64,000 bases of DNA from Afipia sp. GAS231. GTDB lineage: Bacteria > Pseudomonadota > Alphaproteobacteria > Rhizobiales > Xanthobacteraceae. Both the position numbers and the translations under genes were made by a program. Position 1 is the first letter of the stretch. Each line of letters starts with the position of its first letter. Of the stretch, positions 56,588 through 64,000 are shown piece by piece. The notes below the pieces were generated by a model. The model did not search any database and was not told the origin of the DNA. It saw only the letters and a program-made list of their open reading frames with translations. The stretch covers positions 4,092,001 through 4,156,000 of the forward strand of contig NZ_LT629703.1 of NCBI RefSeq assembly GCF_900103365.1, given 5' to 3'.

Positions 56588-58554
56588 GCATGATGAAGCA
56601 AACGCCGTTCTTCAAGATCCTGATCGCCAATCGCGGCGAGATCGCGCTGCGGATCATGCGCACCGCGCGCCGCCTCGGCTATGGCGTGGTTGCGGTTTAT
56701 TCCGACGCCGACCGCGATGCGCTGCATGTCCGCGAGGCGGATCAGGCGGTGCGGATCGGCGAGGCATTGCCGTCGCAGTCCTATTTGCGGATCGATGCCA
56801 TCATTGCGGCGGCGAAAGCCTCGGGCGCCGGCGCAGTGCATCCCGGCTATGGCTTTCTCGCCGAGAACGAAGATTTCGCGCAGGCCTGCCGCGACGCGGG
56901 GGTGGTGTTCATCGGGCCGTCGCCGAAATCGATCCGGGCGATGGGCAACAAGGCCGGCGCCAAGGACATCATGCTGAAGGCCGGCGTGCCCTGCGTGCCC
57001 GGCTATCAGGGGGCGGACCAGAGTGACGCCGTGATGCTGAAGGAGGCCAAGAAGATCGGCTTCCCGGTCATGATCAAGGCCGTCGCCGGCGGCGGCGGGC
57101 GCGGCATGCGGCTGGTGGCGGATGCCGCCGCGTTTCCGGACGCACTGCGCAGCGCGCGATCCGAGGCGCAGGGCGCGTTCGGCGACGCAAGCGTGATTCT
57201 GGAGCGCGCGATCGTCAATCCCCGGCATATTGAAGTGCAGGTGTTCGGCGACCGCTACGGCAACGCCATTCATCTCGGCGAACGCGATTGCTCGGTGCAA
57301 CGCCGGCACCAGAAATTGATCGAGGAGGCGCCGTCGCCGGCGGTGACGCCGCGGCTGCGGGCGCGGATGGGCCAGGTCGCCGTCGATGCAGTGAGGTCGC
57401 TGCGCTATGAGGGCGCCGGCACGCTGGAATTCCTGCTCGATGCGAGCGGCGAATTCTATTTCATGGAAATGAATACGCGGCTGCAGGTCGAACACCCCGT
57501 CACCGAGGCGATCACAGGCCTTGATCTGGTCGGACTGCAACTGCGCGTCGCCAGCGGCGAGCCGCTCGGACTGGTGCAGGAGGACATCAAGTTCTCCGGC
57601 CACGCGATCGAGGTGCGGCTGTGTTCCGAAGACGCCGATCATGATTTCATGCCGCAATCCGGCAGGATGGCGCTGTGGCAGATGCCGGATGGCATTCGCG
57701 TCGAGCATGCGCTGCAATCAGGTTTCGAGATTCCGCCGTTCTACGATTCGATGATCGCCAAGATCATCAGCCATGGTACGGATCGCAACGAGGCGCGCGG
57801 CAAGCTGATCTGCGGCCTCGAGCAGACCGCGGCATTTGGTGTCACCACCAATCAGGGATTCCTGATCTCGTGCCTGCGCCATCCCGCTTTTGCGAAGGGC
57901 GAAGCGACCACGGCCTTTATCGGCAATCATCGTGGCGAACTGCTGCTGCCGCGCGCCGATGACAAGGCGGAGGCCGCGCTGGCGGCGTTGCTGCTCTATG
58001 CGACGCATCCGCAGGCGCCGGCCTGGCGCCGCGGGCGGTCTTTGGCGGCGGCGTTTCCGCTGACGACGCGGATCGATCTCGGCCAGGGCGTGCACGAGGT
58101 CGACATCGTGCGCGAACGCGACGGCGGCTATCGGGCGTCCTTCGAAGGTGGCGAGCAGCGTTTCGAGATCGACGAACTCGGCCGCGACGCCATTCGCTTC
58201 CGCGCCAACGGGACAATGGAATCCGCACGGTTCCTGCGCGATGGCGACCGCCTCTATGTCCTGCATCGCGGCGTCACGATTGCGATCCGCGACCTGACGC
58301 TGGCAGCCCCGGTCTCGGCCGCGGCCAGCGGCGGCGACGGCAAGGTGCGCGCGGCGATGAACGGCCGCGTCGTCGCGGTGCTGGTCAAGCCGGGCGACAA
58401 GGTCGCTGCGGGGCAACCCGTGATGACGTTGGAAGCGATGAAGATGGAGCACGTGCATACGGCCGGTGTGGCCGGCACGGTTTCGGCGATTGATGTGGCC
58501 GAGGGCGAGCAGGTGACGACGGGGAAGATCGTGGTGGAGATCGCGGCGGTTTAG
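56584..58554 (+). CDS. Acyl-CoA carboxylase, biotin carboxylase/BCCP (alpha) subunit
   Basis: A 656-residue alpha subunit. The N-terminal biotin carboxylase starts FKILIANRGEIALRIMRTA, with the ATP-grasp glycine loop AVAGGGGRGMRLV and MNTRLQVEHPVTEA; the C-terminal 75 residues are a biotinyl domain with the lysine in LEAMKMEHVH. ATP and bicarbonate carboxylate the biotin for use by the beta subunit. The ATG overlaps the upstream stop by four bases. A longer frame extends upstream to 56242 but only as out-of-frame sequence of the beta subunit gene. Confidence 0.95.
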   Translation: MSMMKQTPFFKILIANRGEIALRIMRTARRLGYGVVAVYSDADRDALHVREADQAVRIGEALPSQSYLRIDAIIAAAKASGAGAVHPGYGFLAENEDFAQACRDAGVVFIGPSPKSIRAMGNKAGAKDIMLKAGVPCVPGYQGADQSDAVMLKEAKKIGFPVMIKAVAGGGGRGMRLVADAAAFPDALRSARSEAQGAFGDASVILERAIVNPRHIEVQVFGDRYGNAIHLGERDCSVQRRHQKLIEEAPSPAVTPRLRARMGQVAVDAVRSLRYEGAGTLEFLLDASGEFYFMEMNTRLQVEHPVTEAITGLDLVGLQLRVASGEPLGLVQEDIKFSGHAIEVRLCSEDADHDFMPQSGRMALWQMPDGIRVEHALQSGFEIPPFYDSMIAKIISHGTDRNEARGKLICGLEQTAAFGVTTNQGFLISCLRHPAFAKGEATTAFIGNHRGELLLPRADDKAEAALAALLLYATHPQAPAWRRGRSLAAAFPLTTRIDLGQGVHEVDIVRERDGGYRASFEGGEQRFEIDELGRDAIRFRANGTMESARFLRDGDRLYVLHRGVTIAIRDLTLAAPVSAAASGGDGKVRAAMNGRVVAVLVKPGDKVAAGQPVMTLEAMKMEHVHTAGVAGTVSAIDVAEGEQVTTGKIVVEIAAV

Positions 58555-58563
58555 CTGCCGCAA

Positions 58564-58690
58564 CCGTCATTGCGAGGAGCGGAAGCGACGAAGCAATCCA
58601 TTCGTCGTTTGCGACGCAAAGCAAGATGGATTGCTTCGCGGAGCCTGTCATCGGGCGCGCATGCGCGCGACCCGTTGGCTCGCAATGACG
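58564..58690. repeat. GTCATTGCGAGG palindromic repeat (longer variant)
   Basis: Third copy of the GTCATTGC family, about 127 bp, with ends CCGTCATTGCGAGGAGCG and GGCTCGCAATGACG; inner arms AAGCAATCCAT and ATGGATTGCTT are complementary. It contains an extra CGGGCGCGCATGCGCGCGACCCG palindromic insert near 58651-58673. It follows the carboxylase operon and may act as its terminator. Confidence 0.85.
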
Positions 58691-58732
58691 ACGGCTTAAC
58701 CACCCGTCGTCCCGGCCTTGAGCCGGCAACTG

Positions 58733-59677
58733 TTATGAAGGCCGTGGTGCGAGGTAGGCTTTCCGGTCTCGCACCATGGCGTTGAGGGTCGTGAGGAGTT
58801 TTCGGGCTACGGCGATCAGGGCAAGTTTGGCGGGTTTACCGGCGGTGCGGAGCTTTTGGTAAAAAGCTTTAACCGAACCATCGCGGCGTACGGCGTTGAG
58901 AGCGGCCATGTAGAGAGCGTCGCGGACCCGCTTGCGGCCGCCACCGATGGCTCGTTTGCCGCGATATAGGCCGCTATCGACGTTAAGCGGAGCCAGACCA
59001 GCCAACGCAGCCACCTGCTTAGGCCCGACGCGACCGAGTTCGGGCATCTGGGCGATGAGCTGCATACAGGCGACAGGCCCGACGCCTGGTGCCGATCGTA
59101 TCAGACGCGCGTCGTCGGATATCGTCGGCTCGGCCTTGATGAGGGTTTTGATCCTGGCCTCGATCGCCTTGACCTCGCCGTTGAGGAAGTCGATGAGGCG
59201 CGCAATGCTTTCGATCATGGCGGGATCACGCGTCTCGCTGCGCCGGTTCTTCTCCTGAGCCCGCATGTGGACCAGTTGATCGCGGCGTTTTGCGAGGAGT
59301 GACAGGGCGTTCCGGGCTGGATCTGGCGCCTGTTCGGAAGCCGGCGCCATCGTCCGCGCAAAGCCGGCGAGCATGTGGGCGTCAATCGCATCGGTTTTAG
59401 CCAGCCGTCCTCGCGCGCGGGCAAAGTCGCGAGCGCGGGCGGGATTGATGCGGGCAAACCGGATCCTGGCCCGATGCAACGCTTCGGCAAGTTCTCGGTC
59501 GTAGACGCCTGTGGCTTCGAATACGACAAAGACATTGCCGCATCGCCAACGCGCCACCTGCTCCGTGATGGCCTGTAGCGCGTTGGCGATGCGCTCGGGT
59601 TTGCCGACGGCATCATCAAAAATGTCGAGCGTATGCTTGGAGACGTCGATTCCGACGCAGCGAAGGGATAAGATCAT
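58733..59677 (-). CDS. IS110-family transposase (DEDD recombinase)
   Basis: A 314-residue recombinase. The N-terminal RuvC-like domain shows the DEDD acids: Asp in VGIDVSKHTLD, Glu in FEATGVYDRELAEAL and the Asp pair in KTDAIDAHML. The C-terminal transposase_20 domain has IRSAPGVGPVACMQLIAQ and the catalytic serine in NVDSGLYRGKRAIGGG. The frame is intact, so the element may be active. Its stop codon lies within the terminal ATAACAGTTG of the element. It belongs to the IS110 group proper, with the long non-coding part upstream of the gene, not to the IS1111 group. Confidence 0.94.
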   Translation of the reverse strand: MILSLRCVGIDVSKHTLDIFDDAVGKPERIANALQAITEQVARWRCGNVFVVFEATGVYDRELAEALHRARIRFARINPARARDFARARGRLAKTDAIDAHMLAGFARTMAPASEQAPDPARNALSLLAKRRDQLVHMRAQEKNRRSETRDPAMIESIARLIDFLNGEVKAIEARIKTLIKAEPTISDDARLIRSAPGVGPVACMQLIAQMPELGRVGPKQVAALAGLAPLNVDSGLYRGKRAIGGGRKRVRDALYMAALNAVRRDGSVKAFYQKLRTAGKPAKLALIAVARKLLTTLNAMVRDRKAYLAPRPS

Positions 59678-59689
59678 GGGGCCTGTCCC

Positions 59690-59836
59690 TGTGATGCGAG
59701 GTCTGTTGGCGCAGCCTCGTGCAACTGTTCAGGTTAATGGTCGAAACGGGCGGGAGACCGAGCCGGCTTACGGCGTCATGCGCCAGGGACCCAACGGCTT
59801 CCCGCCCACCCCATCATGACAGACCCTGCACACACA
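59690..59836 (-). ncRNA. Candidate bridge RNA in the left end of the IS110 element
   Basis: Read on the minus strand, the non-coding left end shows two hairpin loops in the order known for IS110 bridge RNAs. Target loop: outer stem GGGCGGGA (59800-59807) with TCCCGCCC (59748-59755), inner stem AGCCG/CGGCT, terminal hairpin GGCG-CATGA-CGCC. Its 5' side TGGGTCCCTG equals the left flank of the insertion (59835-59844 on the other strand), and its 3' side TAAGCCGG matches TGAGCCGG of the right flank at seven of eight bases. Donor loop: outer CCTG/CAGG, inner ACGAGG/CCTCG(C), with the 5' side AACAGTTGC identical to the element's own right end. Exact RNA ends are guessed. Confidence 0.65.
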
Positions 59837-59935
59837 GGGACCCATACGCCGCGGCGGTCGTTGTGCGCACGGTCTCAGCCACCGCATACCATCGATGGAT
59901 CACGCGGTATGGGTCCCTGCGTTCGCAGGGACGAC
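59837..59935. repeat. Palindromic repeat interrupted by the IS110 element
   Basis: The larger part of a repeat whose other end is at 58705-58726. GGGACCCATAC (59837-59847) pairs with GTATGGGTCCC (59907-59917), and GGGACGAC at 59928-59935 pairs with GTCGTCCC at 58706-58713 beyond the IS. The intact repeat would be about 120 bp. It is the insertion target of the IS. Confidence 0.82.
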
Positions 59936-59939
59936 AAGC

Positions 59940-60929
59940 CTACCCCGGTCGCCCCGTCCCGTCATTCAGCCAGCACGCCACCTCGTGCTTCGCGCCCGCT
60001 GCCACCAGCACCGGCCGCTCGACCTTGCAGCGGTCCATCGCATAGCGGCAGCGGGTGTGGAAGGCGCAGCCGGGTGGCGGGTTGATTGGGCTCGGCACGT
60101 CGCCATCGATCATGGGTGCGAGTTTCTTTGCCTTGGGATCGGCGACCGGCACCGACGCCAGCAACGCCTGGGTATAGGGATGGCGCGGGTTGGCGAACAG
60201 TTCTTTCTTGTCGGCGATTTCGACGATGCGGCCGAGATACATCACCGCCACACGATGACTGATATGGGCGACGACGGCGAGGTCATGCGCGATGAACAGA
60301 TAGGAGAAGCCGTGCTTGCGCTGCAGGTCGATCAGGAGGTTGATCACCTGTGCCTGGATCGAGACGTCGAGCGCCGATACCGGCTCGTCGCAGACGATCA
60401 GGCTCGGCCCGAGCGACAGCGCGCGCGCAATGCAGATGCGCTGCCGCTGCCCGCCGGAGAACTGATGCGGATAGTTCTTCATCTGGTCGGGCCGCAAGCC
60501 CACCTGCGCGAACAATTCGGCGACCCGCGCCTGCTTCTCGCGACCGGTCGCGAGCCCATGCACGCTGAGCGGTTCGCCGACGATATCGCCCGCGGTCATG
60601 CGCGGATTGAGCGAAGCGAACGGGTCCTGGAACACGATCTGCATCGAGCGCCGATGCGGCCGCATCTCTGATTTGCTGAGGCCGGTGATGTCGGTGCCGT
60701 CAAGCTTGATGGCGCCGCTGGAAGGTTCGACCAGCCGCATCACGGTACGCGCCACCGTCGACTTGCCGCAGCCGGATTCGCCGACGAGACCGAGCGTTTC
60801 GCCGCGGCCGACCGAGAAGCTGACGCCGTCGACGGCATGCACGGTGCCGATCCGCCGGCGCAGCACGCCGCCGCGCACCGCATAATGTTTGACGAGGTCG
60901 GTGACTTCGAGCAGGGGTGTGTCGGTCAT
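59940..60929 (-). CDS. Dipeptide/oligopeptide ABC transporter ATPase (DppF/OppF-like)
   Basis: A 329-residue ATPase. Walker [10 protein letters not shown], signature FSGGQRQRI and Walker [13 protein letters not shown] are intact, and the C-terminal [17 protein letters not shown] is the cysteine-containing oligopeptide/dipeptide extension. The start at 60929 overlaps the upstream ATPase stop. It is the last gene of the operon, ending just after the IS-disrupted repeat. Confidence 0.94.
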   Translation of the reverse strand: MTDTPLLEVTDLVKHYAVRGGVLRRRIGTVHAVDGVSFSVGRGETLGLVGESGCGKSTVARTVMRLVEPSSGAIKLDGTDITGLSKSEMRPHRRSMQIVFQDPFASLNPRMTAGDIVGEPLSVHGLATGREKQARVAELFAQVGLRPDQMKNYPHQFSGGQRQRICIARALSLGPSLIVCDEPVSALDVSIQAQVINLLIDLQRKHGFSYLFIAHDLAVVAHISHRVAVMYLGRIVEIADKKELFANPRHPYTQALLASVPVADPKAKKLAPMIDGDVPSPINPPPGCAFHTRCRYAMDRCKVERPVLVAAGAKHEVACWLNDGTGRPG

Positions 60930-61939
60930 GGCGCGGCCACCGTTTCCGCCGCGCGCCAGCACGCCGCCCAATGATTGCCGCCAAATTCCTGCAGCGGCGG
61001 ATATTCGGCGCGGCAGCGGTCGATCGCCAGGCTGCAGCGCGGCGCGAAGGCGCAGCCGGCGGGCAGGTTGGTCAGCGACGGCACCATGCCGGGAATTTCA
61101 GTCAGCCGCGCGTCGGCCTTGGCCTCCAGCGAAATCACTGCCGGCATCGAGGCCATCAGGCCCCGGGTGTAGGGATGCAGCGGGTTCTCGAACAGATCCT
61201 CGACGGTGGCCTCCTCGACCTTCTTGCCGGCATACATCACGATGACGCGCTGCGCGGTCTGCGCCACGACGCCGAGATCATGCGTGATCAGCACGAGGCC
61301 AGTACCGAGCGTCTTCTGCAGGTCGACGATCAGCGCCAGGATCTGCGCCTGGATAGTGACGTCGAGCGCGGTGGTCGGCTCGTCCGCGATCAACAGCGCC
61401 GGCCGGCACGCCAGCGCCATCGCGATCATGGCGCGCTGGCGCATGCCGCCGGATAACTGGTGCGGATATTCCAGCGCCCGCCGCTCCGGTTCGGGAATCC
61501 GGACCAGGCGCAGCATCTCGACCGCCTTGGCCCAGGCCTGCTTGTTGGTCATGGTCTGGTGCAGTTGCACCACTTCGGTGATCTGGTCGCCGATCCGCAT
61601 GACCGGATTGAGCGAGGTCATCGGTTCCTGGAAAATCATCGAGATCCGGTTGCCCCGGATCTTGCGCATCTCGGCCTCGTCGAGGTCGAGCAGATTGGTG
61701 CCTTCCAGCGTCACCGAACCGCCGACGATGCGGCCGGGCGGGTCAGGCACCAGCCGCATGATCGACAGCGCGCTGACGCTCTTGCCGCAGCCGGATTCAC
61801 CGACGATTGCCAGCGTTTCGCCGCGGCAGACATGGAACGAGACGTCGTCGACCGCCCGGAACAGTCCGGAGTTGGTGAAGAACACCGTCTGCAGGTTCTT
61901 GACGTCAAGAACCGTTTCTTCCGCTCTTGCCCCGGTCAT
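60926..61939 (-). CDS. Dipeptide/oligopeptide ABC transporter ATPase (DppD/OppD-like)
   Basis: A 337-residue ATPase with Walker [12 protein letters not shown], signature [13 protein letters not shown] and Walker [13 protein letters not shown], and the C-terminal [17 protein letters not shown] region of peptide importers. ATGA overlaps join it to both neighbours. With the DppF-like protein it forms the ATPase pair of a peptide- or opine-type importer. Confidence 0.94.
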   Translation of the reverse strand: MTGARAEETVLDVKNLQTVFFTNSGLFRAVDDVSFHVCRGETLAIVGESGCGKSVSALSIMRLVPDPPGRIVGGSVTLEGTNLLDLDEAEMRKIRGNRISMIFQEPMTSLNPVMRIGDQITEVVQLHQTMTNKQAWAKAVEMLRLVRIPEPERRALEYPHQLSGGMRQRAMIAMALACRPALLIADEPTTALDVTIQAQILALIVDLQKTLGTGLVLITHDLGVVAQTAQRVIVMYAGKKVEEATVEDLFENPLHPYTRGLMASMPAVISLEAKADARLTEIPGMVPSLTNLPAGCAFAPRCSLAIDRCRAEYPPLQEFGGNHWAACWRAAETVAAP

Positions 61940-62832
61940 CAGCCGCGTTGCCTCGGGTCGAGGATATCGCGCAGCGCATCACCGAACAGGTTGGTGCCGA
62001 ACACCGCGAGGCTGATGGCGATGCCCGGGAAGATCACCAGCCACGGCGCGGTGCGGACATATTCCGCCGCCGATTCCGACAGCATGCGGCCCCAGGAAGG
62101 ATAGGGCTCGGGGATGCCGAGGCCGAGGAACGATAATGACGCTTCAGTGAGGATGGTGGAGCCGAGCTGTGCGGTCGCCAGCACGATCAGCGGCGCCAGC
62201 GTATTCGGCAGCACGTGACGCAGCGCGATGCGGGTTTCGCTCATGCCGATCGATTTGGCGGCCTCGACGAACGGCAGTTCGCGCAGCGCCAGCGTATTGG
62301 CGCGGATCACGCGGGCCACGGTGGGGATCAGCGGGATCGCAATCGCGATGATCACGTTCGGCAGCGACGGGCCGAGTGCTGCCGTCATCACCAGCGCCAG
62401 CACCAAGAGCGGCAACGCCTGCAGGATATCGGTGACGCGCTGGAACACCAGGTCGACCCAGCCCGACAGATAGCCGGAGGCGAGGCCGACCATGACGCCG
62501 ATCGACGATCCCAGGAAGGTCGAACCGATGCCGACCGCCAGCGAAATGCGCGCGCCGTGGATGATCCGGCTCCAGACGTCGCGGCCGAACGAATCGGTTC
62601 CCATCCAGTGCAGCCAGTCGGGCGACGCGAGGCGATGCGTGGAATCGACGCTGAGCGGATCGTAACGGCTGATCAGGTTGGCCGAGATCGCCACCCAGAC
62701 GAACAGCAGCATGATGAACAGGCCGAAGGTGCCGAGCACGTAGCGTTGCGCGAGAAATAGCAGCCGGCGCCAGCCATGCGTCGAATGGGCGCCGGCGCGT
62801 TTCAGCTCGCTGTCGTAGTTGATCGAAGTCAA
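61939..62832 (-). CDS. Dipeptide/oligopeptide ABC transporter permease (DppC/OppC-like)
   Basis: A 297-residue permease. It has an N-terminal cytoplasmic stretch, a first helix ([19 protein letters not shown]), then [21 protein letters not shown] and the EAA loop [21 protein letters not shown]. The start is a TTG at 62832, preferred because TAGGAG lies seven bases upstream and it directly follows the permease stop; a start at 62880 would overlap the previous gene by 38 bases. Confidence 0.92.
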   Translation of the reverse strand: MTSINYDSELKRAGAHSTHGWRRLLFLAQRYVLGTFGLFIMLLFVWVAISANLISRYDPLSVDSTHRLASPDWLHWMGTDSFGRDVWSRIIHGARISLAVGIGSTFLGSSIGVMVGLASGYLSGWVDLVFQRVTDILQALPLLVLALVMTAALGPSLPNVIIAIAIPLIPTVARVIRANTLALRELPFVEAAKSIGMSETRIALRHVLPNTLAPLIVLATAQLGSTILTEASLSFLGLGIPEPYPSWGRMLSESAAEYVRTAPWLVIFPGIAISLAVFGTNLFGDALRDILDPRQRG

Positions 62833-62842
62833 GCGGCGGCTC

Positions 62843-63790
62843 CTAATCCCCAAACCGGATGCGCGGATCGATCGCGGCATACAGCATGTCGACGGTGAAG
62901 TTGGCGAACACCACGACCACGGCGATCAGCATCACGAGGTTCTGCACGATCGGGTAGTCGCGCCAGCGCAGCGCTTCCACCAGGAAGCGGGCGACGCCGG
63001 GAATGTTGAACACGGTCTCGGTCACGATCAGGCCGCCGATCAGGAAGGCGGCCTCGATGCCGATCACGGTGATGACGGGCAGGATGGCATTCTTCAGCGC
63101 GTGGCGGTAGTTGACCGAAGCTTCGGAAGCGCCCTTGGCGCGTGCGGTGCGGATGTAGTCCTGCCGCAGAATCTCGAGCATCGAGGAGCGGGTGATGCGC
63201 ATGGTCAGCGCGGCGCTGCGAAAGCCGACCGCCATCGCCGGTACGCAATAGATCGCAATTGCCTCGGTCCAGGTTTTCGGATTCGGGTTGTAGATCGGCA
63301 TGCTGCCGAACAGCGAGACCGACGCCATCAGGATCAAGAGGCCGAGCCAGAACGAGGGCAGCGACAGCCCGCTCAGGCTGACAATGCGCAAGGCGTAATC
63401 CAGCCGCGAGCCCTGATGCACCGCGCTGATGACGCCCAAGGGAATGCCGATCGAGGCGGAGAACAATAGCGCGAGGCCGGCGAGCCGCGCGGTGATCGGA
63501 ATCCGCGGCAGGATCTCCTGCAACGCCGGCTTTTCCGAGACGTAGGAATAGCCGAGGTCGCCGTGCAGCAACCCGCCGATCCAGTGCAAATACTGTACGT
63601 AGAGCGGCAGGTTGAGGCCGAGTTCCTTTTCCAGATTGGCCTTGTCGGCGGGGTCGACGAAGCCAGCCGCGTCGAACAGGATGTCGACGATATTGCCGGG
63701 GACGACGCGCAGCAGCACGAAGATGATGATCGAGATCCCGATCAGGGTCACGAGCATCAAAGCGAGGCGTCGCACGATATAAGCAAACAC
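62843..63790 (-). CDS. Dipeptide/oligopeptide ABC transporter permease (DppB/OppB-like)
   Basis: A 315-residue permease with six hydrophobic helices, starting FAYIVRRLALMLVTLIGISI and containing the GASEASVNYRHALKNAILP cytoplasmic loop and IFVLLRVVPGN typical of DppB. It is the first visible gene of the minus-strand operon; the substrate-binding protein that normally precedes it would lie beyond 64000. Confidence 0.94.
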   Translation of the reverse strand: MFAYIVRRLALMLVTLIGISIIIFVLLRVVPGNIVDILFDAAGFVDPADKANLEKELGLNLPLYVQYLHWIGGLLHGDLGYSYVSEKPALQEILPRIPITARLAGLALLFSASIGIPLGVISAVHQGSRLDYALRIVSLSGLSLPSFWLGLLILMASVSLFGSMPIYNPNPKTWTEAIAIYCVPAMAVGFRSAALTMRITRSSMLEILRQDYIRTARAKGASEASVNYRHALKNAILPVITVIGIEAAFLIGGLIVTETVFNIPGVARFLVEALRWRDYPIVQNLVMLIAVVVVFANFTVDMLYAAIDPRIRFGD

Positions 63791-64000
63791 CTGACGTTCC
63801 CCTTTGGCGTTCCTTTGGTATTCCTTGGAGCCGTTCCGGTCCTGATCAAATCAGAACCGGGCTCCGCTCTTTGTTTTGACGCGTTTCCTACCGCAGATAA
63901 GTCTACGCAATCTGCGTAAACTTGATTGCGGCGCGAACCGGCGTCCACTTCGCTCGTATACGCTTTGGAGCGTCCGGTTACCGGCCGACGAAGTTACTTG
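63791..64000. promoter_or_regulatory. Upstream region of the peptide transporter with a small inverted repeat
   Basis: About 210 bp without a supported gene. TACGCA-ATC-TGCGTA at 63904-63918 is a perfect six-base inverted repeat and could be an operator. The flanking TTTTGACGCGTTTCC and GCGAACCGGCGTCCACTTCGC resemble another dispersed rhizobial intergenic repeat. Minus-strand bases at 63994-63999 could be the stop of the preceding gene, but this is too little to call. Confidence 0.35.

Larger units (their letters stand above)
58727..59836 (-). mobile_element. IS110-family insertion sequence, about 1,110 bp
   Basis: Borders inferred from an interrupted palindrome: removing 58727-59836 plus one copy of the GG dinucleotide found at both edges (58725-58726 and 59837-59838) restores the hairpin CCCGGC-CTTGA-GCCGGG and the continuous repeat. 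The element reads on the minus strand: left end at 59836, transposase, right end at 58727. The right end has only six non-coding bases after the transposase, while the left end has 159. There are no terminal inverted repeats, as expected for IS110, and the duplicated core is two bases. Confidence 0.8.

Noticed and set aside
54935..57717. Long antisense frames opposite the carboxylase genes
   Set aside because: The carboxylase subunits are clearly coding on the plus strand; antisense frames are a by-product of GC-rich third positions.
58726..59729. The nine-base match GCAACTGTT at both places as a target-site duplication of the IS
   Set aside because: The right copy lies inside the element, 107 bp from the border fixed by the interrupted palindrome. 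It fits better as the donor guide of the RNA matching the element's end.

Overview
The window looks like chromosomal DNA of a Bradyrhizobium-type alphaproteobacterium (Nitrobacteraceae). It is GC-rich. It carries an ACC deaminase gene next to a divergent Lrp-type regulator, several branched-chain-amino-acid-type ABC systems, a class GN sortase pair and many palindromic intergenic repeats of the kind scattered through rhizobial genomes. The species cannot be fixed from the sequence alone.

Layout. 1-9.7 kb is an accessory locus: a glycosyltransferase cut by the window edge, a PapA-type acyltransferase and a Mas/Pks2-type reducing polyketide synthase on the minus strand, with a trehalose-6-phosphate synthase (otsA) divergent from them. 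This set resembles the mycobacterial loci that make methyl-branched acyltrehaloses and lipooligosaccharides, and it is the most unusual content of the window. 9.7-13.5 kb holds a polytopic membrane protein, a trypsin-like periplasmic protease, a DUF2786 protein and two gene fragments, one of which is a partial copy of the protease. 13.6-19.6 kb is an ABC importer with two tandem Tat-type binding proteins followed by livHMGF. 19.7-21.4 kb holds small hypotheticals. 21.5-23.1 kb is the Lrp regulator/acdS pair. 23.1-31.8 kb holds recQ, an HPt protein, a MoxR/VWA pair, a HAD hydrolase, a secreted S1 protease and an NDP-forming acyl-CoA synthetase. 31.9-34.9 kb is a sortase with its VIT-VWA substrate. 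35.1-39.3 kb holds an XRE regulator, a cold-shock gene, an orphan binding protein and an acyl-CoA ligase. 39.4-40.4 kb is non-coding and repeat-rich. 40.4-42.6 kb is a metallopeptidase/ATP-grasp ligase pair with a tiny ORF after it. 42.6-46.7 kb holds an exported alpha/beta hydrolase, a patatin and another orphan binding protein.

46.8-58.6 kb is a plus-strand catabolic cluster: three acyl-CoA dehydrogenases, a GST, an AraC regulator, a BKACE enzyme, an acyl-CoA ligase and both subunits of a biotin-dependent acyl-CoA carboxylase. Together they suggest CoA-dependent breakdown of a branched or isoprenoid acid. At 58.7-59.8 kb an IS110-family element sits inside a palindromic repeat; its 159-bp non-coding left end folds like a bridge RNA, with loops matching both the target flanks and the element's own end. 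59.9-63.8 kb is a dipeptide/oligopeptide ABC transporter operon (ATPases and permeases) whose binding protein is not in the window.

Recognition of families was done by reading motifs and from knowledge of homologous proteins. No database search was run.
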